Assembly (NCBI RefSeq): GCF_021532655.1
Contig: NZ_JAKGAS010000002.1
Coordinates: 552,366-616,365 of the forward strand
Source: Paraglaciecola algarum
GTDB lineage: Bacteria > Pseudomonadota > Gammaproteobacteria > Enterobacterales > Alteromonadaceae
Length of the DNA: 64,000 nucleotides
Direction: 5' to 3'
The first letter of the stretch is position 1. Each line of letters opens with the position of its first letter. The notes below the pieces were generated by a model. It had not been told where the DNA came from, did no database searches, and worked only from the letters and a program-made list of their open reading frames with translations. This document shows positions 17,545 through 27,136 of the stretch, one piece after another. The translations under genes and the position numbers were made by a program.

Positions 17545-17574
17545 AAAAGCCCGCAACCTAAGCGGGCTTTTTTG
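17545..17574 (+). terminator. thr operon attenuator terminator
   Basis: AAAGCCCGC (17546-17554) pairs with GCGGGCTTT (17562-17570), followed by a continuous T run. It lies between the leader peptide and thrA, so it acts as a transcription attenuator rather than an operon end. Confidence 0.8.
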
Positions 17575-17639
17575 TTATTTGGCTGTATGAAAAACGATTT
17601 GAAAATAACTAGAAATACAAGAAGTTGAGGAGCAGTAAA

Positions 17640-20099
17640 ATGAAGGTGTTGAAATTTGGTGGGTCGTCTCTCGCCGATGCAGAGCGTTACTTGAGAGTAA
17701 AAGATATTACTATGGCATGTCATACCGAGTCAGGTGCTGCGATTGTATTATCTGCTCCAAAGGGCGTAACCAATGCCTTGTCTTTATTGTGTGACGAAGC
17801 CGCTTCAGGTAAAGATTATGGTGAATTGTTTGCCAAATTAAATATGGTACTGTTTGGAATTCTTGATGATTTACAAACCAATTTACCTAACTTTAAATCT
17901 GCTAACTTAGCTGAGTTTATCCAAAATACCCTCAACGAGTTAAATCAACATTTAGAAGGTTTTGCGCTATTACGCTGCGCACCAGAGCAGGTTGTAGCTA
18001 AAATATTAAGTATTGGTGAATATGTCAGTGTGAATATCTTCAGCGAGATATTAAATGCTGTCGGTCAGGAAAACAGCATTATTGATCCTGTCGGGCACAT
18101 CATTGCCGAGGGGGAGTACCTAGACAGTATTTGCGATGTGTCTGCCAGTAAAGCCCGATTCGAAGATGTAGATAGCTCTGGTAAACAAGTGTTAATCATG
18201 CCTGGTTTTGTGGCAGTAAACGAAGCAGGCGAAAAAGTGACCCTTGGTCGAAATGGATCTGACTACTCTGCCGCGATTTTAGCTGCTTGTATTGACGCAG
18301 AATGTTGTGAGATATGGACTGATGTAGATGGTGTATATAACGCTGACCCTAATCAAGTAGAAGGTGCTGTATTATTAGATAAGTTAACTTATCAAGAAGC
18401 CATGGAGTTATCTTACTTTGGGGCTAAAGTTTTACATCCTAAAACTATCGGACCCATTGCTCAGCACCATATTCCTTGTTTGATCCGCAACACTTTAAAT
18501 CCAGCTGCGCCAGGCACTTTAATTAGCAATGAAGCCAGCACTAAATGGACAAGTGTAAAAGGTATTTCACACCTAGATGATATGACCATGTTTAATGTTG
18601 CCGGGCCAGGTATGAAAGGCATGGTGGGTATGGCAAGTCGTGTATTTGAAGTCATGTCTAATGCCAATATCTCTATTAGCTTAATTACCCAGTCATCTTC
18701 AGAATACAGTATTAGTTTCTGTATCCATAGTAAAGATGCCGGCCGTGCCCAAGACTTGTTAGAAGATTCATTTGCATTAGAGTTAAGCAATCATTTGTTG
18801 GATCCTATTGAAGTGCGTCATGACCTAGCCATAGTGACCTTAGTAGGAGACGGTATGCGTCACTCTAAAGGTTTAGCGGCTAAATTCTTTAGCTCACTGT
18901 CGCAAGCCAGAGTAAATAACGTAGCTATCGCACAAGGTTCTTCAGAACGTTCGATTTCAACTGTAATTGAAGCTAATAAAGCTAAAAAAGCAGTAAAAAT
19001 TGTGCATCAAAATTTCTTCTCTAGTTTGCATTCAATCGATGCATTTTTGGTGGGTTGTGGCACAGTAGGTAAAGAGTTTTTAGGTCAAGTGGCTCGTCAA
19101 CAAGCTGCGCTCTTAGAACGTAATATCAAGTTAAACGTATACGGCATCGCTAACAGTAAAAAATTACTTTTAGATCAAAATGGTATTGATTTAAATAATG
19201 GCTGGGATCAGGCATTACAACAAAGCGATAAAACATTGAGCGTTGAAACTTTAAAAGATTTTGTTCATGCCAATAGTTTAGTCAACCCAGTATTGATTGA
19301 TTGTACTAGTAGCACAGTCATTGCTGAGCAATATCCTGATATGATGGAAAACGGTTTTCATGTTGTTACGCCAAACAAGAAGGCGAATACGGCAAGTACT
19401 GAATTTTATCAGTTGTTACGTGACACAGTACAAACCACAAACCGTCAGTTTTTGTATGAAACCACAGTGGGTGCTGGTTTACCTGTTATTGAAAATTTAC
19501 AAAAATTATTTTATGCCGGAGATGAATTAACCAAGTTTGAAGGTATTCTGTCTGGATCATTATCTTTTGTATTCGGTAAGTTAGATGAAGGTTTGAGTTT
19601 ATCTGAAGCCACTAACATAGCGAAACAAAATGGTTTTACTGAACCCGATCCTCGAGATGATTTAAGTGGTATGGATGTCGCTAGAAAGTTGTTGATCATG
19701 GCCCGTGAAGCAGGTTTAACCTTAGAATTAGACGATATTCAAATAGAATCGGTGTTACCAGGCTCTTTCGACGCTTCTGGTTCAATCGATGAATTTATGG
19801 CTAAGCTGCCTGAATTAGATAGCTTAGTTGCCCAAAGAATTGAAGCTGCCAAACAAGAAGGCAAAGTACTGCGTTATGTGGGCTCAATCAACCAAGGGAA
19901 GTGTGTGGTCAATATTCAAGCGGTGAATGATAAACACCCTTTGTATCCGGTTAAAGATGGTGAAAATGCCTTAGCAATCCACAGTCATTATTATCAACCC
20001 ATTCCTTATGTTATTCGCGGTTATGGTGCAGGAGCAGCAGTAACTGCTGCTGGTGTATTTGCCGATGTGATGCGCACCATGCCATGGAAACAGTCATAA
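17640..20099 (+). CDS. thrA: Bifunctional aspartokinase I / homoserine dehydrogenase I
   Basis: An 819-residue fusion catalysing the first and third steps of threonine synthesis. The aspartokinase domain begins MKVLKFGGSSLADAERYL and contains GRNGSDYSAAILAA and WTDVDGVYNADP. Two central ACT regulatory modules (~310-455) are expected to bind threonine. The homoserine dehydrogenase part starts near residue 465 with VGCGTVGKEFLGQ and includes VVTPNKKANT, YETTVGAGLPVIENL and GILSGSLSFVFGKLD. ATG 17640 is chosen because AGGAG stands 7 bases upstream; an in-frame TTG 5 codons earlier has none. It is the first structural gene of thrABC, under the attenuator described above. Confidence 0.97.
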   Translation: MKVLKFGGSSLADAERYLRVKDITMACHTESGAAIVLSAPKGVTNALSLLCDEAASGKDYGELFAKLNMVLFGILDDLQTNLPNFKSANLAEFIQNTLNELNQHLEGFALLRCAPEQVVAKILSIGEYVSVNIFSEILNAVGQENSIIDPVGHIIAEGEYLDSICDVSASKARFEDVDSSGKQVLIMPGFVAVNEAGEKVTLGRNGSDYSAAILAACIDAECCEIWTDVDGVYNADPNQVEGAVLLDKLTYQEAMELSYFGAKVLHPKTIGPIAQHHIPCLIRNTLNPAAPGTLISNEASTKWTSVKGISHLDDMTMFNVAGPGMKGMVGMASRVFEVMSNANISISLITQSSSEYSISFCIHSKDAGRAQDLLEDSFALELSNHLLDPIEVRHDLAIVTLVGDGMRHSKGLAAKFFSSLSQARVNNVAIAQGSSERSISTVIEANKAKKAVKIVHQNFFSSLHSIDAFLVGCGTVGKEFLGQVARQQAALLERNIKLNVYGIANSKKLLLDQNGIDLNNGWDQALQQSDKTLSVETLKDFVHANSLVNPVLIDCTSSTVIAEQYPDMMENGFHVVTPNKKANTASTEFYQLLRDTVQTTNRQFLYETTVGAGLPVIENLQKLFYAGDELTKFEGILSGSLSFVFGKLDEGLSLSEATNIAKQNGFTEPDPRDDLSGMDVARKLLIMAREAGLTLELDDIQIESVLPGSFDASGSIDEFMAKLPELDSLVAQRIEAAKQEGKVLRYVGSINQGKCVVNIQAVNDKHPLYPVKDGENALAIHSHYYQPIPYVIRGYGAGAAVTAAGVFADVMRTMPWKQS

Positions 20100-20119
20100 A
20101 CATGAAACAAGAATCAAAC

Positions 20120-21100
20120 ATGCAAAATAAAGTCATCACAGCTTACGCGCCAGCTTCAATTGGTAATGTAAGTTTAGGTTTTGATTTATTAGGCGCGGCG
20201 TTAAAGCCAATTGATGGCAGTTTACTGGGTGATGAAGTCGACCTTAGCATTGCAGAGCAATTTAGCTTGCAAGTTAAAGGTCGCTTTGCTGACAAGTTAC
20301 CAGCTGATCCAGCTAGCAACATAGTTACTCGTTGTTACCAGCATTTTGTTAAAGTGTTAGAGCAACAAGGCAATGCTAAAGCTGACATACCAGCGTTAAG
20401 TATGACCTTGTACAAACATTTGCCTATAGGCAGTGGCTTGGGCTCTAGTGCAAGTTCGATAGTGGCAGCACTGCATGGCCTTAATCAGTTTTATGCTGGA
20501 CATTTTGGTAAGGCTCCATTTTCTGATAACGAACTTTTATTAGTCATGGGTGAGCTTGAAGGACAAATCAGCGGAAGTATTCACTATGATAATGTAGCGC
20601 CATGCTTTTTAGGTGGATTAACCTTGATGGCTGAATACAAAGAGCAAATCGCATTACAATTGCCTGTTTTCAAAAATTGGTACTGGGTGTCTTGTTATTC
20701 GGGTATTAGTGTATCAACCGCTGCTGCTCGTGAAATTCTACCAAAACACGTGTCTATGCCTGATGCAATTCAGTTTGGTCGTCAATTAGCCGTATTCACC
20801 GATGCCTTGTATCGACAAGATGAACAGTTGGCTGCGGCTATGATGCGTGATGTTATAGCTGAGCCTTATCGCAAGTCTCTATTACCTAAGTTTGATGAGT
20901 CTCGTGCTTATGCCGAGCAAAATGGTGCATTGGCATTCGGTATTTCAGGTTCTGGCCCAACAGTGTTTGCTGTATGCGATAATTTGCAAAATGCGCAAGA
21001 TATTAATCAATGGTTAACTGACAATTACATTCAAAATGACACAGGTTTTAGTCATGTTTGTCAATTAGACCAAAATGGCGCAACTACGCGCCAATCTTAA
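20120..21100 (+). CDS. thrB: Homoserine kinase
   Basis: A GHMP-family kinase of ~326 residues phosphorylating homoserine. YAPASIGNVSLGFDLLGAAL is the diagnostic N-terminus, and LPIGSGLGSSASSIVAAL is the ATP-binding glycine-rich motif. FGISGSGPTVFAV near the C-terminus completes the fold. Three in-frame ATGs (20084, 20102, 20120) are possible. The last puts the conserved AYAPAS block 7 residues from the start, as in homologues, but no clear ribosome site decides between it and 20102. An upstream choice would overlap the thrA end and imply coupling. Confidence 0.95.
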   Translation: MQNKVITAYAPASIGNVSLGFDLLGAALKPIDGSLLGDEVDLSIAEQFSLQVKGRFADKLPADPASNIVTRCYQHFVKVLEQQGNAKADIPALSMTLYKHLPIGSGLGSSASSIVAALHGLNQFYAGHFGKAPFSDNELLLVMGELEGQISGSIHYDNVAPCFLGGLTLMAEYKEQIALQLPVFKNWYWVSCYSGISVSTAAAREILPKHVSMPDAIQFGRQLAVFTDALYRQDEQLAAAMMRDVIAEPYRKSLLPKFDESRAYAEQNGALAFGISGSGPTVFAVCDNLQNAQDINQWLTDNYIQNDTGFSHVCQLDQNGATTRQS

Positions 21101-21140
21101 GCTTGTGTTGAGCTAGGTGATCCCCATATCAACACAATGG

Positions 21141-21165
21141 TTTATCACGGTTTGCTCGTGATAAA
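21141..21165 (+). other. Hairpin between thrB and thrC
   Basis: TTTATCACG (21141-21149) is perfectly complementary to CGTGATAAA (21157-21165) with a 7-base loop, in the 89-base gap upstream of thrC. A short A-rich run rather than T follows, so it is more likely an mRNA processing or stability element than a terminator. Confidence 0.5.
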
Positions 21166-21189
21166 AATAGAAATGAAAAGGTAACAAAA

Positions 21190-22473
21190 TTGGAACTCGA
21201 AAATTTAAAAGATGCCTCAGAAGTTGTCACTTTCGCACAGGCTGTTAAACAAGGTTTAGGTAAAAATCAAGGATTGTTTTTCCCAAAAAAATTACCAAAG
21301 TTTGATGATATAGATGCAATTTTAGCTATGCCATTTGTAGAGCGTAGTGTTGAAATAGTTAGTCAGATCATTGGCGATGAGTTATCTCGCGAAACAGTGA
21401 CTGGCATAGTAGAAAGAGCCTTTGCTTTTGACGCGCCGCTGGCCAAAGTCACTGATAACATTTATAGCTTAGAGTTATTCCACGGGCCTACTTTGGCCTT
21501 TAAAGATTTTGGCGGCCGTTTTATGGCTCAGTGTTTAACCGAGATTTCAAACGGCGAACCTATTACTATTTTGACTGCTACATCGGGTGATACTGGTGCG
21601 GCAGTAGCCCATGCTTTCCACGGTATTGATAACATCAATGTAGTGATTTTATTCCCTAAAGATAAAATCAGTCAGCTGCAAGAAAAGTTATTTACTACCT
21701 TAGGTGACAATATTCATACAGTGGCCATCGAAGGTGACTTTGATGACTGCCAACAGTTAGTTAAAACTGCATTTGATGATGTAGACGTACGTGAAGGTTT
21801 ACACCTTAATTCTGCTAACTCTATCAATATTAGTCGTTTAACGGCTCAAATTTGTTACTACTTTGAGGCTGTATCGCAATTATCTGCACAAGAACGTGAA
21901 GATTTAGTTATCTCAGTGCCTAGTGGTAATTTTGGTAACTTAACGGCAGGTTTAATTGCCAAAGTTATGGGATTACCGGTTAAACATTTTGTTGCAGCCA
22001 CTAACATGAACGATACCGTCCCCCGTTATTTAAAAACAGGCGAATGGGATCCAAAAGATACTGTAGCTACATTGTCGAATGCGATGGATGTGAGTAATCC
22101 AAATAACTGGCCACGTATCGAAGCTATTATCGAGCAAGGTTATGTGGACAAATCTGTGATTTCGGGTGACCGAGTTGATGAAGAGTACACTCAAGTTGCT
22201 ATGCGCCAATTAGCGCAATTAGGTTACATAAGTGAACCTCACGCAGCCATCGCTTATAAGGCGTTAGTTAGGAAATTAGAAGAAGGTCAAACTGGTATAT
22301 TTTTAGGCACAGCACACCCGGCTAAGTTTAGAGAGACAGTTGAAACCGTATTGGGTCAGCCTATTAGTTTGCCTCAACCTTTAGCTGACTGTGCAGGAAA
22401 AGAAGGGCTAGATGTTGATTTACCTAATGATTATGCGGCGCTTAAAGCGCATATGTTTAAGTTGTTAGGTTAA
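21190..22473 (+). CDS. thrC: Threonine synthase
   Basis: A 427-residue PLP enzyme converting O-phosphohomoserine to threonine, the last step of the operon. The N-terminus NLKDASEVVTFAQAVKQGLG aligns with the E. coli enzyme without gap only if translation begins at the TTG at 21190; AAAGG stands ~9 bases before it. The PLP lysine is Lys105 in LAFKDFGGRFM. TATSGDTGAAVAHAFHG and VSVPSGNFGNLTAGL-like loops are present, and the C-terminus HPAKFRETVE is typical. The TTG start may lower expression relative to thrAB. Confidence 0.96.
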   Translation: MELENLKDASEVVTFAQAVKQGLGKNQGLFFPKKLPKFDDIDAILAMPFVERSVEIVSQIIGDELSRETVTGIVERAFAFDAPLAKVTDNIYSLELFHGPTLAFKDFGGRFMAQCLTEISNGEPITILTATSGDTGAAVAHAFHGIDNINVVILFPKDKISQLQEKLFTTLGDNIHTVAIEGDFDDCQQLVKTAFDDVDVREGLHLNSANSINISRLTAQICYYFEAVSQLSAQEREDLVISVPSGNFGNLTAGLIAKVMGLPVKHFVAATNMNDTVPRYLKTGEWDPKDTVATLSNAMDVSNPNNWPRIEAIIEQGYVDKSVISGDRVDEEYTQVAMRQLAQLGYISEPHAAIAYKALVRKLEEGQTGIFLGTAHPAKFRETVETVLGQPISLPQPLADCAGKEGLDVDLPNDYAALKAHMFKLLG

Positions 22474-22502
22474 TACTCATATCCTAAGTTGAGGTTTATA
22501 AA

Positions 22503-23162
22503 GTGAAAACTTGGGCGGATATATTAGAGTTAGAAAAGCAGCAAGTTTACTTTCAACAATTATCATCTGTTGTTGAACAGCAAAGAGCCGCTGGAAAAGT
22601 AATATATCCGCCCGAGCAAGATGTTTTCAACGCTTTCACCTTGACCGAGCTGGCTAAGGTCAAAGTGGTCATTTTAGGACAAGATCCCTATCACGGCCCA
22701 AATCAGGCCCATGGATTAAGTTTTTCAGTTTTACCTGGTATCAAACCCCCACCTTCACTGGTCAATATTTATAAAGAGCTGGTATCTGACATCCCAGAAT
22801 TTTCTATTCCACAACATGGTTGTTTAACCAAGTGGGCTGAACAAGGCGTGTTACTGCTGAATACGGTATTAACTGTTGAACAAGGTAAAGCCCACTCACA
22901 TGCAAAATTGGGCTGGGAAACCTTCACCGGAAATATCATTAATACTCTCAATAAAGAATGTGATGGCTTGGTATTTATGTTGTGGGGCGGTCATGCACAA
23001 AAAAAGGGTAAAAACATAGACCAAAATAAACACCATGTTTTAGCCGGCCCACACCCTTCACCATTATCTGTGTATCGCGGATTTTTTGGCTGTAAACATT
23101 TCTCAAAAACTAATCAAATATTGCTACAACAAGGCAAAGCATTGATTAACTGGCAAGTTTAG
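22503..23162 (+). CDS. ung: Uracil-DNA glycosylase
   Basis: A 219-residue family-1 UDG removing uracil from DNA in base-excision repair. The water-activating loop [18 protein letters not shown] (Asp61), the [11 protein letters not shown] loop, [23 protein letters not shown] and the DNA-intercalation motif [11 protein letters not shown] are all intact. The start codon is GTG at 22503, with GAGGT ~8 bases upstream. It follows thrC by 29 bases on the same strand without a visible terminator and may be co-transcribed with the operon. Confidence 0.97.
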   Translation: MKTWADILELEKQQVYFQQLSSVVEQQRAAGKVIYPPEQDVFNAFTLTELAKVKVVILGQDPYHGPNQAHGLSFSVLPGIKPPPSLVNIYKELVSDIPEFSIPQHGCLTKWAEQGVLLLNTVLTVEQGKAHSHAKLGWETFTGNIINTLNKECDGLVFMLWGGHAQKKGKNIDQNKHHVLAGPHPSPLSVYRGFFGCKHFSKTNQILLQQGKALINWQV

Positions 23163-23276
23163 TTTTTCTTGTAGTCTAGGTTCTATTTTCTAAAAAACGT
23201 AAAAATTACGTTGAAACATGCACTTAGCTATGTTTTTCTTGACCGTGTTGTTAAAACTTTAATAAAGGTAATAAGT

Positions 23277-24908
23277 ATGAGAGCGTTGTTTGTAAGAGTC
23301 ATTACCATTACCTGGCTGGTTATACTTGGATTAAGCATAAATTGGCCAGCAATATTGTGGTTAGGCTTGTTGGTGGTGCCTCTTACTTTTGTTGGTTTTT
23401 ACGATATGTATCAAACCAAACATGCATTATGGCGAACCTTTCCTTTGGTGGGGCGTGGTCGCTGGGTAATGGAAGCTCTGCGTCCTTTTGTCCGCCAATA
23501 CTTCTTTGAGTCTGAGACTGATGGTGTACCGATTAATCGTATGTATCGCTCGGTAATCTACCAAAGAGCAAAAGGTCAACGAGATACCATTCCTTACGGT
23601 ACTAAGGTCGATACCCAGCGCGTGGGTTATGAATGGATTGGCCATTCCATGGCGGCAATTCACTTAGATGACAATGCCTTAGAGCCTAAAGTTAAGATTG
23701 GCGGAGAAGCGTGCACACACCCCTATGATGCCAGTATTTTTAATATTTCAGCAATGAGCTTTGGCTCGTTAAGTGCTAATGCAATTTTGGCATTGAACAA
23801 AGGGGCTAAGTTAGGTGGTTTCTACCATAATACAGGTGAGGGCAGTGTTAGCCCTTATCATTTACAACATGGAGGGGATTTGGTGTGGCAAATTGGTACG
23901 GGGTATTTTGGCTGTCGCAATGAGAAAGGCAAATTTAGTCCAGAACGCTTTGCTCAGACAGCCACGAAAGAAAGTATTAAAATGATTGAGATTAAGTTAT
24001 CTCAAGGAGCTAAACCTGGCCATGGTGGTATTTTACCTGCGGATAAAAACACCATAGAAATTGCGCATATTCGTCACGTAGAACCGGGTACACGTGTTGA
24101 CTCTCCACCTGCCCATAGTGCTTTTAAAACCCCTCTTGAAATGATGGACTTTATCCAACAGTTACGCGAGTTATCAGGTGGTAAACCGGTTGGGTTTAAA
24201 CTAGCTGTTGGTCGAAAGAGTGAGTTTATTGCCCTATGTAAAGCTATGATTGAAACTAATATTAAACCTGACTTTATTACCGTAGACGGCGGCGAAGGTG
24301 GTACAGGGGCTGCACCATTAGAATATTCGAACTCAGTGGGTATGCCGCTTAGAGAAGCTATTGTATTTATTAGCGATGTGTTGACCGGATTTAATTTACG
24401 TAAAGACATTAAAATCATTGCCAGTGGTAAAGCTTTTACAGGTTTTGATATTGTCAGGAATTTATCCCTAGGTGCCGATTTGTGTAATAGCGCCAGAGGC
24501 ATGATGGTGGCCTTAGGCTGCGTGCAGTCTTTAGTATGTAACAACAATGAATGCCCTACGGGAATAGCCACGCAAGATCCCATTTTAACAGCAGGCTTAG
24601 TGGTAAACGATAAAGCTATACGTATCGCCCGCTATCAAAAAGAAACCGTACGCGCCACTATGGATTTGATTGCATCAGCAGGTTTGCGTGATCCCAATCA
24701 AATTACTCGTTCACACATTTATCGTAGGGTGAGCGAAACAGAAATTAAGCGTTTTGATCAAATTTATGTAGGTTTAGTGGAAGGCAGTTTATTGACTGGA
24801 GATTACCCAGATAGATTTGCTCACGAAATGACTGAATCTTCTTCCAAGTGTTTTATGCCAAGTAGTTTTGTGGTGGAATGTTACAGCGGTTTGGAAGAAG
24901 TGAAATAG
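23277..24908 (+). CDS. Membrane-anchored FMN-binding glutamate synthase-like protein
   Basis: A 543-residue stand-alone homologue of the glutamate synthase central/FMN domain. Two hydrophobic segments at the N-terminus (~5-45) anchor it to the membrane. The FMN barrel has FNISAMSFGSLSANAI, GEGSVSPYHL, LSQGAKPGHGG, the ITVDGGEGGTGAAP motif and LSLGADLCNSARGMM. Cysteines in GCVQSLVCNNNECPTGIAT are spaced C-x5-C-x4-C, as in the 3Fe-4S site of GltS. It lacks the glutaminase domain, so it is not a complete glutamate synthase; the physiological reaction is unknown. ATG 23277 has AAAGGT upstream; an earlier in-frame TTG (23211) does not. Confidence 0.88.
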   Translation: MRALFVRVITITWLVILGLSINWPAILWLGLLVVPLTFVGFYDMYQTKHALWRTFPLVGRGRWVMEALRPFVRQYFFESETDGVPINRMYRSVIYQRAKGQRDTIPYGTKVDTQRVGYEWIGHSMAAIHLDDNALEPKVKIGGEACTHPYDASIFNISAMSFGSLSANAILALNKGAKLGGFYHNTGEGSVSPYHLQHGGDLVWQIGTGYFGCRNEKGKFSPERFAQTATKESIKMIEIKLSQGAKPGHGGILPADKNTIEIAHIRHVEPGTRVDSPPAHSAFKTPLEMMDFIQQLRELSGGKPVGFKLAVGRKSEFIALCKAMIETNIKPDFITVDGGEGGTGAAPLEYSNSVGMPLREAIVFISDVLTGFNLRKDIKIIASGKAFTGFDIVRNLSLGADLCNSARGMMVALGCVQSLVCNNNECPTGIATQDPILTAGLVVNDKAIRIARYQKETVRATMDLIASAGLRDPNQITRSHIYRRVSETEIKRFDQIYVGLVEGSLLTGDYPDRFAHEMTESSSKCFMPSSFVVECYSGLEEVK

Positions 24909-24929
24909 CGTTAATATACTTTAGAACTT

Positions 24930-24957
24930 AAAAAGCCCTAATCAATAGGGCTTTTTT
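24930..24957. terminator. Terminator after the glutamate synthase-like gene
   Basis: AAGCCCT (24933-24939) pairs with AGGGCTT (24947-24953), with A's before and T's after. It is placed between convergent genes and can serve both strands. Confidence 0.85.
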
Positions 24958-24985
24958 ATGTGCATATTATTATATGATGCGAGGG

Positions 24986-25156
24986 TTAAATAAATTCTAA
25001 TTCATCTTCTGGGGACATACCAAGCTCACGTAATTCTTGTTTGAGCCTATATCTGTCATGTATGGCTTCTATTTCACGCCATTTACGTTTAGCGGGTTTT
25101 GACTTAGAATTTCGAGTTTCTGAATTCACTGATGACAATAAATCGGACTTATTCAT
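24986..25156 (-). CDS. Small DUF3545-like protein
   Basis: A 56-residue, highly charged protein: a serine/lysine-rich N-terminus, a basic PAKRKWREIEAIHDRYRLKQ helix and an acidic end (SPEDELEFI). The KRKWREIEA block is the hallmark I remember for the DUF3545 family of gammaproteobacteria, whose function is not known. The ATG at 25156 is chosen because GGAGTG precedes it; an in-frame ATG 15 codons earlier has no such site and would add an unrelated hydrophobic stretch. Confidence 0.78.
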   Translation of the reverse strand: MNKSDLLSSVNSETRNSKSKPAKRKWREIEAIHDRYRLKQELRELGMSPEDELEFI

Positions 25157-25335
25157 AACACACTCCATTATTATTTTTAGCGCAGCAACAACAACATACA
25201 TGTTGAAGCTTAAGACTTTGGTCTAAAGCCTGACTAAATATGTACCATAAGAAGCTTAAAATTAGTACAAGTATTTGAAGTTTTTATTAATCAAATGTGA
25301 ACATATTGTGAATTAACTATTTTTTGATGTTTTTT

Positions 25336-25367
25336 GTACAAAAAAAGAGCGATTAATTAATCGCTCT
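25336..25367 (-). terminator. Terminator of pgi
   Basis: A 22-base perfect palindrome (25346-25367, AGAGCGATTAA and its complement) is followed, in the minus direction, by a run of T's. It lies ~30 bases past the pgi stop. Confidence 0.85.
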
Positions 25368-25399
25368 GGTGAATAAAAGTGTTTGGTTAAATTAAATTA

Positions 25400-27043
25400 T
25401 TAGCTATTTGCTTGCCTAAACTTAGCAATCAACTGATTAGTTGAAGTATCAAAGTTGAGTTCAGCATCAGTATTAACTAACTTATCTAATACTTGATTAC
25501 CTAACTCTTTACCTAGTTCCACGCCCCATTGGTCGAATGAATTCACTCCCCAAATCGCTCCTTGTACAAATACTTTATGTTCGTATAAAGCAATCAAAGA
25601 GCCTAGAGTTTTAGGATCAAGCTTATCAAACAAGAAAGTATTACTAGGTTTGTTGCCTGGCATAGTTTTGTGCGTAGCTAATGACTCTAGTTCGTCATCG
25701 CTAAGGCCTTTCGAGGCTAAATCAGCTGAACATTCGTCAAAGGTTTTACCTTGCATGAGTGCTTGAGTTTGGCCAAAACAGTTAGAGGCTAACATAGCAT
25801 GATGAGTATCGTCTTGATTAGGTACATTTAGCGGCAACATAAAGTCGGCAGGGATTAACACTGTGCCTTGGTGAATCAGCTGGTGGAATGAATGTTGACC
25901 GTTAGTGCCTTCACTTCCCCAAATTACTGGGCCCGTTTCGTAGTCTGTTACTGTTTTATCACCAGACACACGTTTACCGTTACTTTCCATATCTAACTGT
26001 TGGACGTAGGCAGGAAAACCACGTAGATAATGATAATAAGGCAACAATACATGACTTTGTGCACCAAAGAAGTTGATATACCAAACACCTAACGTAGCTA
26101 AGATCATTGGCAAGTTTTGCTCGGCAGGGGCAGTTTGGAAATGTTCATCCATCTCAAATGCGCCTTGCAATAATGCACGGTAGTTGTCGTAACCAATCGT
26201 TAAAGCAACAGGTAAGCCGATAGCTGACCAAAGTGAATAACGACCGCCAACCCAGTCCCACATCGGGAATATATTATCTTCAGCCATACCAAACTCAGTA
26301 GCGGCTTTAATGTTGGAAGACACAGCAATAAAGTGTTTGGCGATATCTTCTTGTTTGCCACCGGCTTTTAAGAACCAAGCTTTAGCGGTAAGGGTATTTT
26401 GTAAGGTTTCTTGGGTGCCAAAGGATTTTGATGACATCACCACTAAGGTTTCTTCGTGGTCAACTGAGGCTAGTACATCTTGTATATGACATCCATCAAC
26501 GTTGGCCACATAGTGTACTTTCACGCCTTTAAACCAATAAGGCTTAAGTGCTTCAGACATGATTTTAGGGCCTAAGAAAGAACCTCCAATACCAATCGCT
26601 ACGATTTCTTTAAGCGGTTTGCCGGTATAACCGGTTAATTCGGCGCTATGTACTTTAGCCACAAAGTCTTCGATTTTTCTCTGACAAGCTAATACTTCTG
26701 GCATCACGTCTTCGCCATCAACCATCACAGGTTTGCCTGAGAAATTACGTAGTGCGGTATGTAACACAGCACGCTGTTCGGTTTGGTTGATAATCTCACC
26801 AGCAAACATGGCATCACGTTTTTCAGCTACTTGGCAATCTGTTGTAAGAGATTGTAGTGCCGACATAACTTCATCAGTGATCAGGTTTTTAGAGAAATCT
26901 AATTCTATGCCACAGGCTGCTTGAGTGTATTTGTTTGCTCTTTGTGGATCTGCGGCAAACATATCACGCATATGTTGAGTTTTTATTTTTTCAGCTAGTG
27001 CAGCTAGATTTTGCCAAGCTGGCGATTGTGTGAGTGCTGTCAT
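25400..27043 (-). CDS. pgi: Glucose-6-phosphate isomerase
   Basis: A 547-residue enzyme of glycolysis interconverting glucose-6-phosphate and fructose-6-phosphate. Diagnostic blocks are [77 protein letters not shown] (catalytic His region) and [15 protein letters not shown]. The length equals the E. coli enzyme. It lies downstream of tal on the same strand, with the tal terminator in the 93-base gap, so it may have its own promoter or depend on read-through. Confidence 0.98.
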   Translation of the reverse strand: MTALTQSPAWQNLAALAEKIKTQHMRDMFAADPQRANKYTQAACGIELDFSKNLITDEVMSALQSLTTDCQVAEKRDAMFAGEIINQTEQRAVLHTALRNFSGKPVMVDGEDVMPEVLACQRKIEDFVAKVHSAELTGYTGKPLKEIVAIGIGGSFLGPKIMSEALKPYWFKGVKVHYVANVDGCHIQDVLASVDHEETLVVMSSKSFGTQETLQNTLTAKAWFLKAGGKQEDIAKHFIAVSSNIKAATEFGMAEDNIFPMWDWVGGRYSLWSAIGLPVALTIGYDNYRALLQGAFEMDEHFQTAPAEQNLPMILATLGVWYINFFGAQSHVLLPYYHYLRGFPAYVQQLDMESNGKRVSGDKTVTDYETGPVIWGSEGTNGQHSFHQLIHQGTVLIPADFMLPLNVPNQDDTHHAMLASNCFGQTQALMQGKTFDECSADLASKGLSDDELESLATHKTMPGNKPSNTFLFDKLDPKTLGSLIALYEHKVFVQGAIWGVNSFDQWGVELGKELGNQVLDKLVNTDAELNFDTSTNQLIAKFRQANS

Positions 27044-27090
27044 TAGGTTGCCTCATTGTGTAGGGGTGTTGATATACATAAAATTGTGAC

Positions 27091-27119
27091 AAAAAAGCGC
27101 CAATAATCGGCGCTTTTTA
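27091..27119 (-). terminator. Terminator of tal
   Basis: AAAAAGCGCC (27092-27101) pairs with GGCGCTTTTT (27109-27118). In the minus direction it is followed by TTTTTT. It separates tal from pgi. Confidence 0.87.
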
Positions 27120-27136
27120 TAGTGTGCTAATGCAGT

